5,449 bases of DNA, taken from contig PBCV01000007.1 of NCBI GenBank assembly GCA_002717915.1, positions 8,205 to 13,653 on the forward strand, given 5' to 3'. The notes beneath the pieces are model-generated. The model worked only from the letters and a program-made list of their open reading frames with translations. It did no database searches and was not told the origin of the DNA. The DNA comes from Fidelibacterota bacterium (GTDB lineage: Bacteria; Fidelibacterota; Marinisomatia; Marinisomatales; UBA1611). Shown piece by piece: positions 1-5,449 of this stretch. Every line of letters starts with the position of its first letter. Position 1 is the first letter of the stretch. The translations under genes were made by a program, and so were the position numbers.

Positions 1-316
1 AGTTTTTCAGTCCGGGGACAAGCCCGCTTTCAACCAAGATTTGCGCACCGTTGCAGATACCCAAAACAGGTTTCCCTTTTTCTGCTTCCAAGCGTATCTG
101 TTTCATAATGGGGTCTAAAGCTGCGATAACACCAGCCCTGGAACGGTCTTCATAAGCAAATCCCCCCACGATCACATAACCGTAAAACTCCGATAATTTT
201 TCTGTCGGCTCATTCCATAAAAATTCAATGGGAATTAAACCCACGCGACGACAGGCCATGAGTGTTTCCCGCTCTGTATTGGAACCAGGAAATTGTATAA
301 TGGCAATGTGAATCAC
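1..316 (-). CDS. purQ: Phosphoribosylformylglycinamidine synthase subunit PurQ (glutamine amidotransferase), 3' end missing
   Basis: This is the glutaminase subunit of FGAM synthase. It hydrolyses glutamine and passes ammonia to PurL in the cytosol. The first 105 residues are visible. They carry the family N-terminus HIAIIQFPGSNTERE (residues 3-17), the glycine-rich loop VGGFAYEDRSRAG (50-62) and the nucleophile elbow GICNGAQ (86-92) with the expected catalytic Cys88. The catalytic His and Glu of the class I amidotransferase triad would lie in the missing C-terminal part. The start is a GTG at 316-314, chosen because it places the conserved IAIIQFPGSN strand at the usual distance from the N-terminus. 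It shares one base with the upstream hydrolase stop (TAGTG) and has an AAAAGGA Shine-Dalgarno 10 nt upstream. An in-frame GTG at 343-341 would add an unconserved extension and is less likely. The identification is firm; total length cannot be judged. Confidence 0.96.
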   Translation of the reverse strand, partial: MIHIAIIQFPGSNTERETLMACRRVGLIPIEFLWNEPTEKLSEFYGYVIVGGFAYEDRSRAGVIAALDPIMKQIRLEAEKGKPVLGICNGAQILVESGLVPGLKN

Positions 317-1737
317 TAGTCGGCGGTCCTTTTCAGGATCCACCGGGTCATTAGATCCATTGCTTCTTCATTAAATGTTTCTTCAATCAGACTGTATTCT
401 ATGGGCGCTCCGGTTTCGCAGGTTTGAAATAAATGATTCAGTCCTTTCAGTTCATGAATTTCATAATTTGTGTTTCCGCCACGATCTAAAGCTGCTTTTA
501 TTTCTGACAGATTTTCTTTTGGTGGCACCTGCAGGTCCTTTTCACCATTAACTACCAGGACGGGAACTTTTACTTTCTCTAATACGGGTCGAGGATCAAG
601 TGTGAGAAAAGTTCGCATCCAAGGGTGTAATAAGGCCTTTAATGCTGCTTCAAATGTTTCTGGATCATAACCAATGATTTGCTGATCCTGTTTTGACAAA
701 TCTCCATATGCTTCAGATTCTTCCGATAATTTTTTTAGGGCTTCTTCATCATTGTCAATATCAACTGCAATTTGAAGCATGGCGGATTGGGTATGTTTGT
801 ATGTTTCCAATCCTTCAGGTGAAATTTCGGTCTGTTTTAAAATAAGCTGGCCCTGCAGCTTTAAAATTTCCTTTCCTGTTAACCCCGTACCGGCCATGAG
901 TATAATAAAATCCACATCTTCAGATTGGTTGGCAACTATGGGCGCAATAAGCCCGCCTTCACTGTGCCCCGCCAGTCCAATGGCAGAAAACCCAGAGTGC
1001 GATTTTAAATATGTAACTGCAGCATCAGCGTCATTGGCAAAATCAAAACTAGTGGCGTCAGCAAAGTCACCTTCCGAAATACCCACACCTCGGTCATCAT
1101 ATCTTAATACGGCAATGCCGTTCCGGGTAAAATAATCTGATAGCACTAGAAATGGTTTGTGTCCCAGAAGCTCCTCATCTCTGTTTTGTGGACCTGAACC
1201 GGAAATCAATACAACCGCAGGAAACGGTCCGTCGCCCTCTGGTGTGGTGAGCGTCCCCGCCAGTTTGATATTGGCTTTTGAATTTTTAAACATGACATCT
1301 TCAACATCGTAAGGAAAATCTTTTGGTTCCTGTGGACGCTTAATCACAATTTCTGTCTCTGTCAAAGCAATATCCAGAGGAAGACTTGTACCACCCTGAA
1401 ACCAGGTGCCTTGATAGGAACCATCTGGCTGTAGTGAACCATCATAGTACGCTTTCAGGTTTGGCAGATCAAACCGTATTGTTGAATCAGAAATGGTTAC
1501 TGCATCAACAGGGATATCCGTTGCCCCTTGGTCCGGGCTGTCCATAGTGGCACTCAGATTGTTATTCTTGTCTTTATAAATCTTGAATACAATCCGGAGT
1601 TTGACAGTACCTACAGGAAGTGTTCCAGAATAAATGGAGAAGGGTACAGCTTCTTTCGGAATCTCTGCTATTTTAGGTTTGCTGCAGCCTGTAATAATAA
1701 ATCCAGCAATTAAAAATATTGAAAAGAGTTTTTTCAT
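316..1737 (-). CDS. Lipoprotein alpha/beta hydrolase (esterase / S33-like serine hydrolase)
   Basis: This 473-residue protein begins with a lipoprotein signal peptide: KK, a hydrophobic stretch (4-16) and a lipobox ending TGC with Cys18. Ser19 at +2 predicts outer-membrane sorting by the E. coli rule. Residues about 34-135 look like the beta-rich domain often found before such hydrolases, with the recognisable DSPDQGATDIPV (66-77) and GTWFQGG (110-116) segments. Residues about 145-470 form the alpha/beta hydrolase domain: an oxyanion-side GSGPQNRDE (180-188), RYDDRGVGIS (212-221), nucleophile elbow GHSEGG with Ser259, acid in GEKDLQVPP with Asp401, and His435 in GLNHLFQ. The triad is complete, so it is probably active. 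The substrate is unknown; family members act as esterases, acyl hydrolases or peptidases. The ATG start overlaps the purM stop (ATGA), with no clear Shine-Dalgarno, which suggests translational coupling. The stop overlaps the purQ start by 1 nt. No purine-related function is known for this family. Confidence 0.9.
   Translation of the reverse strand: MKKLFSIFLIAGFIITGCSKPKIAEIPKEAVPFSIYSGTLPVGTVKLRIVFKIYKDKNNNLSATMDSPDQGATDIPVDAVTISDSTIRFDLPNLKAYYDGSLQPDGSYQGTWFQGGTSLPLDIALTETEIVIKRPQEPKDFPYDVEDVMFKNSKANIKLAGTLTTPEGDGPFPAVVLISGSGPQNRDEELLGHKPFLVLSDYFTRNGIAVLRYDDRGVGISEGDFADATSFDFANDADAAVTYLKSHSGFSAIGLAGHSEGGLIAPIVANQSEDVDFIILMAGTGLTGKEILKLQGQLILKQTEISPEGLETYKHTQSAMLQIAVDIDNDEEALKKLSEESEAYGDLSKQDQQIIGYDPETFEAALKALLHPWMRTFLTLDPRPVLEKVKVPVLVVNGEKDLQVPPKENLSEIKAALDRGGNTNYEIHELKGLNHLFQTCETGAPIEYSLIEETFNEEAMDLMTRWILKRTAD
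327..333 (-). promoter_or_regulatory. Ribosome binding site of purQ
   Basis: The minus strand reads AAAAGGA here, with a 10-nt spacer to the GTG at 316-314. It lies inside the last codons of the upstream hydrolase gene. It supports the GTG as the true purQ start, where no ATG is available. Position and spacing are seen directly; function is inferred. Confidence 0.6.
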
Positions 1738-2771
1738 GTAAGTATCACATTTTTGTTGCCCCGAAAAACGGAACCAATCTCACAAACGTCTATCAAATCC
1801 TTTAGCACATCTTTAACAATACTCACTTTCGCATCATCCACAATAAAGACCATCCCGATTCCCATATTGAATGCGCGAAACATTTCATCTTCATCTACAT
1901 CACCCAAAGATTGCATCACGTCAAATACGGGCAATATAGGCCAGGATCCTTTTTGAATCTCCACACCGCAGTCATCAGGTAAAATGCGGGGGATATTTTC
2001 CACCAGTCCGCCGCCGGTGATGTGGGCAATCCCTTTCACATTGATTTTTTTATCCAACACAGCGAAAACATGATTCGTATAATTAATGTGGGGTTCCAGC
2101 AAGGTCAGGCCGACAGATTTTTCCAGTTCGATAATTGTATCATGCACATCATACCCACCGATTTCGAAAAAAAGTTTCCGCGCCAACGAATAACCGTTGG
2201 TGTGTAGACCGTTGGATGGAAGCCCCAGCACTATATCGCCGGACTGGATCCGCTCACCAGTTATAATTTTGTCTTTTTCCACCACCCCAGTGATGACTCC
2301 TACTAAGTCGTGTTCATCGCGTAAATATGTGTCAGGCATTTCTGCTGTCTCGCCGCCCACAAGCGATACACCAGTATTTTGGCAGGCTTTTACCATCCCT
2401 GAAACAATTTCTTCAATGATCTTGGGTTTTAGTTTATCATTGGCAATATAATCGAGAAAAGTGAGGGGCCGGGCTCCCATGACCAAAATGTCGTTGGCGC
2501 AAGCACTCAAAAGATCAATGCCAATAGTATCGAATTTATTTAGCTTGCGGGCAATGATGGTTTTAGTGCCTACCCCATCAATACTCTGGACCATGACAGG
2601 ATTTTCATATTCTTTAAGAACAGGTTTTAAATCATATAAAGAACCAAAACTGCCTAGACCCGTCAACACATGAGACGTGAATGTAGATTTCACATTATCT
2701 TTAATCCGACCTACTGCTTCACTCCCAGCGTCAATGTCTACCCCTGCAGATTTATAATCTATTTTAGACAC
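1734..2771 (-). CDS. purM: Phosphoribosylformylglycinamidine cyclo-ligase (AIR synthetase)
   Basis: PurM uses ATP to close the ring of FGAM, giving 5-aminoimidazole ribonucleotide, the step directly after PurL/PurQ. At 345 residues it has the length of E. coli PurM and aligns from end to end by eye. Visible family motifs are YKSAGVDIDAG (6-16), the glycine-rich TGLGSFGSLYDL (37-48), IDGVGTK (64-70), DTIGIDLLSACANDILVMGA (81-100), FLDY (105-108), SLVGGETAEMPDTY (136-149), LPSNGLHTNGYSLAR (184-198), HITGGGLVENIPRILP (250-265), and FNMGIGM (301-307). The start is a GTG at 2771-2769: it gives the standard N-terminus, the next in-frame Met is residue 60, and a GGAG lies 10 nt upstream. It starts 3 nt after the thioesterase stop and its TGA overlaps the hydrolase ATG. 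Nothing appears truncated, and all expected motif blocks are present. Confidence 0.98.
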   Translation of the reverse strand: MSKIDYKSAGVDIDAGSEAVGRIKDNVKSTFTSHVLTGLGSFGSLYDLKPVLKEYENPVMVQSIDGVGTKTIIARKLNKFDTIGIDLLSACANDILVMGARPLTFLDYIANDKLKPKIIEEIVSGMVKACQNTGVSLVGGETAEMPDTYLRDEHDLVGVITGVVEKDKIITGERIQSGDIVLGLPSNGLHTNGYSLARKLFFEIGGYDVHDTIIELEKSVGLTLLEPHINYTNHVFAVLDKKINVKGIAHITGGGLVENIPRILPDDCGVEIQKGSWPILPVFDVMQSLGDVDEDEMFRAFNMGIGMVFIVDDAKVSIVKDVLKDLIDVCEIGSVFRGNKNVILT

Positions 2772-2774
2772 TAC

Positions 2775-3245
2775 TTATTTGCTCCATAAGTAGGTTCCGG
2801 TACCAAGAGCGATACATTCATTTTTATCATTGTGCATTTCCATGCGGCAGACGGTGACTCTTTTTCCAGCGCGGATTACACTGCCATTGGCATTGAATTT
2901 TTTCCCTTCTCCAGGCAAAAGATAATCGACCCTGAGATCAATAGTTCCCATATGATTTATACGGTTTTTCAGGTCGTCTGGTGATTTGTCTTTATTATTG
3001 GAAATAAAATCACCAATGGCCACAAGACCCCCAATGGAATCTAATACGGAAGCAGTAACGCCACCATGGAGAAACCCTCTTGATACATTTCCCAAAAGTT
3101 CATTCTTGATTGACAGAGTCATTTCAGCAGATTTAAAGTCGAACTTTGAAACTTTCAAACCCAGGTATTTGTGATACGGGACGGAGTGGGTATATTTATT
3201 CTTAATTGTCTCAAAAATGACCTTGTCCTTAATTTTTTCCAACAT
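2775..3245 (-). CDS. PaaI/YigI-like hotdog-fold acyl-CoA thioesterase
   Basis: This 156-residue protein is a single hotdog domain, the usual size for the PaaI-type thioesterase family, which hydrolyses acyl-CoA thioesters in the cytosol, typically as dimers or tetramers. The signature is GFLHGGVTASVLDSIGG (57-73): His60-Gly61-Gly62 lies at the start of the central helix, and Asp69 is in the place of the family's catalytic acid. A second block, TIDLRVDYLLPG (101-112), is followed by VIRAGKRVTVCRMEMHND (123-140) and a C-terminal GTGTYLW strand (148-154), a pattern I associate with YigI-like long- or medium-chain thioesterases. There is no signal peptide or membrane segment. The ATG lies 8 nt after the purL stop; no good Shine-Dalgarno is seen (TAAGG is about 20 nt away), so re-initiation after purL is possible. 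Purine pathway intermediates contain no thioesters, so its role here is unclear. Family assignment is strong; the acyl substrate is not determined. Confidence 0.88.
   Translation of the reverse strand: MLEKIKDKVIFETIKNKYTHSVPYHKYLGLKVSKFDFKSAEMTLSIKNELLGNVSRGFLHGGVTASVLDSIGGLVAIGDFISNNKDKSPDDLKNRINHMGTIDLRVDYLLPGEGKKFNANGSVIRAGKRVTVCRMEMHNDKNECIALGTGTYLWSK
2782..2785 (-). promoter_or_regulatory. Ribosome binding site of purM
   Basis: The minus strand reads GGAG, followed by a 10-nt spacer to the GTG at 2771-2769. It sits within the last codons of the thioesterase gene. It supports GTG initiation for purM, where no ATG lies near the conserved N-terminus. Confidence 0.6.
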
Positions 3246-3253
3246 GTTGATAC

Positions 3254-5449
3254 TTACAGTTTTTGCCTTAATCCATCATCCCAGGCATTTTTTGCTTTAT
3301 CTAAGTCCAAATTAATAACCCGGTTTAATTTTAATGAGTTGCTGAAATTTGTTTTACCAATGTTAAAAATAGTTTGCCCGTATTCAGAAAATCCTTCTCT
3401 CACCCGTGTTACATTATGGGTCGAGACTTCCAAGATGAACCCCCCTGTTTCAGAAAATAAAATTTTATCTAAAGAAAGATCAGTTTCAATTTCCACATCA
3501 CAGCCGATTCCATTGCCGAATGTCATTTCTGCTAGGGCTGAAGCCGCACCACCATCAGCAATATCATGGCAAGACAGAATCAAACAATCATCAATGCAAT
3601 CGGTGAGCGCATAGATCTGGTTTTTAACATCTTCAAAATCGGGCTCTGGCACATTGGCGCCTAGTTCATCATATAAACTGTAATAGACAGAACCGCCTAA
3701 TTCATCTCTCCGTTCACCCGCCATAAGTATAACAGAATCGGATTTCTGGAAATGCATAGGTACAGTGGTGTTCACATTTTTCAGTCTGCCTAGACAGCTG
3801 ACAATAGGGCTGGGCGGAATTGCACCGTTCTTGGATTCATTATAAAAACTCACATTTCCGGCAATGATGGGTGTAGAATCATCTGGGTTATCTTTGAGAG
3901 TGATAGCATGGCAGGCGTCAGCTACACCGCGAACACTTTCTACAAACTCCCACATCTGGTGGGGTTTTTCCGGATTGCCGAAGCACAGGCAGTCGGTAAC
4001 GGCGTGTGGGGTGGCGCCAACCGCAGCTACGTTCCGCATAGCTTCTACCACAGCATTTACACCACCCCAATAGGGATCGATAAGTCCGTACCGTGGATTA
4101 TGATCTGTGGATAAAGCGATGCCTACATTGCGGATCTCTTCAGGATATTTTTCTGAATTAAAGGGTGCCATGACACCAGAATCGGCCCGGCCTGTTTCGG
4201 TATGAACCCGTCCTTGTACTTGCTTGTCATACTGCTCAAAGATTGGTTCCCGGTTGGCCATGTTTTCATGGGATAGGATCTCCATTAAAACTTTATTATA
4301 GTCCGTGGGTTCGAGAATATCCGGTTCGGTGTAATTTTTCCTCCGGGCTTTGTAAGGGCGGTTGTACAAAAAGCCTTCAGTGATTTCTGGAGCCGGCGCA
4401 TTCACGATTTCATCATCACCGTTATGGACAATATATTGGCCGCCATCTCGGATTTTGCCGATGACTGATGCTTGCGCGCCTTCACTGACGCCGGGCAGAT
4501 CAAACACCTTGTTGTAATGCTCCAAAATAAGCGATGTAATTTCCGGTGGTGAAACCCACATGAACCGTTCCTGGGTTTCACTGCAGAGATATACAGAAGG
4601 GTGGAGATTATCCATGCCAATATGAACTTTATCCATCCACACTTCTGCACCGTAGCCTGATGTTTCTGCCAGCTCTATGCTGGCACAGGCTACGCCACCA
4701 GCACCCAGATCTTTGAAGCCGATGTTGTCAATAAGTCCTTTTTCTTTTAGGATGTCAAACAGGGCATAGGTGGATTTAAGCAGGTGCCGCTCTAAAAAAG
4801 CATTCGGTTCCTGTACGGCACCCTTGTTCTGGTCTTTCTTTTCTTCTTCCAGTTCTAAAGAAGCAAAACTGGCGCCACCGAAGCCGCTGTTGTCTGTGGG
4901 CTTGCCAATTAAAATAAGATCGTATCCGTCCGCGTTTTTTGGCGCGTAGGAATGGATAATCTGATCTTCCCGAACAATTCCCAATGTGACCAATGTTACC
5001 AGGCAGTTTTCGTTATATCCATCGTGATAATAAAGATCTCCGCCGATATTTGGAATGCCCAAGGGGTTTCCATAGCCGGCGATACCAGCTACCACACCAT
5101 CATGGATCCATTTGGTTTTGTTGCTGTTGATATCCCCAAAACGGAATGAATCAGTACAAGCAATAACTTCTGCGCCCATGCACATGACGTCCCGGACATT
5201 TCCACCTACGCCTGTGGCTGCCCCTTCATAAGGAACAATCTGTGATGGGTGATTATGGGATTCATGGCTCATAACAACGCACCAGCGATGGCCATCGTTA
5301 TCCGTCGCGACCGCCACGACTCCTGCATCTTCCTTTGCTCCAAGAACTACATCAGGCCCATCGGTGGTGAATTGTTTTAAGTGAGTCCGACTGCTTTTAT
5401 AACTGCAGTGCTCTGACCCTTGGATGGAAAATAAAATGAGCTCTGCCAA
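3254..5449 (-). CDS. purL: Phosphoribosylformylglycinamidine synthase subunit PurL, 5' end missing
   Basis: This is the synthetase subunit of FGAM synthase: FGAR + ATP + ammonia (from PurQ) gives FGAM. The visible 731 residues have two AIR-synthase-type halves. Motifs in order: SEHCSYKSSR (12-21) with the catalytic-type His14, ESHNHPSQIVPYEGAATGVGG (63-83), FGGASFASLEL (190-200), KDLGAGGVACASIELAE (246-262), SETQERFMW (290-298), then ADSGV (422-426), AVGATPHAVTDCLCFGNPEKP (476-496), GNVSFYNES (531-539), IPPSPIVSCLG (544-554), CHDIADGGAASALAEM (627-642) and LFSETGGFILEVS (664-676). The first codon at the edge is TTG, read as Leu inside the gene, not a start. Comparison with the small PurL of Thermotoga (catalytic His32) implies at least about 18 residues are missing, more if a PurS domain is fused upstream. 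The C-terminus ends normally, with TAA 8 nt before the thioesterase ATG. It is a small-type PurL partnered with separate PurQ. No frameshift is seen. Confidence 0.97.
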   Translation of the reverse strand: MAELILFSIQGSEHCSYKSSRTHLKQFTTDGPDVVLGAKEDAGVVAVATDNDGHRWCVVMSHESHNHPSQIVPYEGAATGVGGNVRDVMCMGAEVIACTDSFRFGDINSNKTKWIHDGVVAGIAGYGNPLGIPNIGGDLYYHDGYNENCLVTLVTLGIVREDQIIHSYAPKNADGYDLILIGKPTDNSGFGGASFASLELEEEKKDQNKGAVQEPNAFLERHLLKSTYALFDILKEKGLIDNIGFKDLGAGGVACASIELAETSGYGAEVWMDKVHIGMDNLHPSVYLCSETQERFMWVSPPEITSLILEHYNKVFDLPGVSEGAQASVIGKIRDGGQYIVHNGDDEIVNAPAPEITEGFLYNRPYKARRKNYTEPDILEPTDYNKVLMEILSHENMANREPIFEQYDKQVQGRVHTETGRADSGVMAPFNSEKYPEEIRNVGIALSTDHNPRYGLIDPYWGGVNAVVEAMRNVAAVGATPHAVTDCLCFGNPEKPHQMWEFVESVRGVADACHAITLKDNPDDSTPIIAGNVSFYNESKNGAIPPSPIVSCLGRLKNVNTTVPMHFQKSDSVILMAGERRDELGGSVYYSLYDELGANVPEPDFEDVKNQIYALTDCIDDCLILSCHDIADGGAASALAEMTFGNGIGCDVEIETDLSLDKILFSETGGFILEVSTHNVTRVREGFSEYGQTIFNIGKTNFSNSLKLNRVINLDLDKAKNAWDDGLRQKL

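Larger units (their letters stand above)
1..5449 (-). other. Single purine-synthesis operon: purL - thioesterase - purM - lipoprotein hydrolase - purQ
   Basis: All five genes run the same way with junctions of +8, +3, -4 and -1 nt, leaving no room for internal promoters or terminators outside coding sequence. The operon continues past both edges because purL lacks its start and purQ its end. The promoter and any purine-responsive control (PurR operator or guanine/adenine riboswitch) would lie upstream of purL, outside the window. Co-transcription is inferred from spacing. Confidence 0.85.

Noticed and set aside
779..1135. 118-codon open frame on the plus strand
   Set aside because: Antisense to the catalytic domain of the lipoprotein hydrolase, including its GHSEGG region; no recognisable motifs and no independent support.
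1734..3256. Search for terminators, promoters or riboswitches at the gene junctions
   Set aside because: Junctions are 8 nt or less or overlapping, with no inverted repeat followed by a T-run on the transcribed strand that I could see.
3171..3614. 147-codon open frame on the plus strand across the purL-thioesterase junction
   Set aside because: It lies entirely antisense to two well-supported genes, its translation has no recognisable motif, and it spans the real gene boundary. It is a shadow frame.
4402..4650. 82-codon open frame on the minus strand inside purL
   Set aside because: It is in another frame from purL, which reads through here with intact motifs (for example SETQERF). It is not evidence of a frameshift or a nested gene.
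5447..5449. TTG at the window edge as a possible purL start
   Set aside because: The protein would begin directly before the catalytic SEHCSYK motif and lack the usual N-terminal segment; the codon reads as an internal Leu and the frame is open to the edge.

Overview
The window is one compact block of bacterial genes, all read from the minus strand. It belongs to the de novo purine (IMP) biosynthesis pathway. In transcription order (right to left) it holds: purL (3254-5449, 5' end cut off by the window edge), a small PaaI/YigI-like hotdog thioesterase (2775-3245), purM (1734-2771), an exported lipoprotein alpha/beta hydrolase (316-1737), and purQ (1-316, 3' end cut off by the window edge). 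Spacings are +8 nt, +3 nt, a 4-nt ATGA overlap and a 1-nt TAGTG overlap. There is no intergenic space for a promoter or terminator, so the five genes very probably form one operon.

How they work together: PurQ releases ammonia from glutamine and PurL uses it with ATP to turn FGAR into FGAM. PurM then closes the imidazole ring of FGAM to give AIR. These are two consecutive pathway steps. PurL and PurQ are separate proteins, unlike the single large PurL of gamma-proteobacteria and eukaryotes. Such split systems normally also need the small PurS subunit, which is not visible here; it may lie upstream, be fused to the missing PurL N-terminus, or be elsewhere. The two other genes, a cytosolic acyl-CoA-type thioesterase and an envelope lipoprotein esterase/peptidase-like hydrolase, have no known role in purine synthesis.

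Organism: the lipoprotein signal (Cys18 followed by Ser) suits a diderm bacterium. Base composition is moderate (mid-40s % GC by eye). The separate purL/purQ and tightly packed gene order are compatible with an FCB-group or Marinimicrobia-like lineage, but this is a weak guess. No RNA genes, mobile elements, CRISPR arrays or notable repeats were seen. I see nothing that amounts to a new system; the oddity is the gene company kept by purL, purM and purQ.
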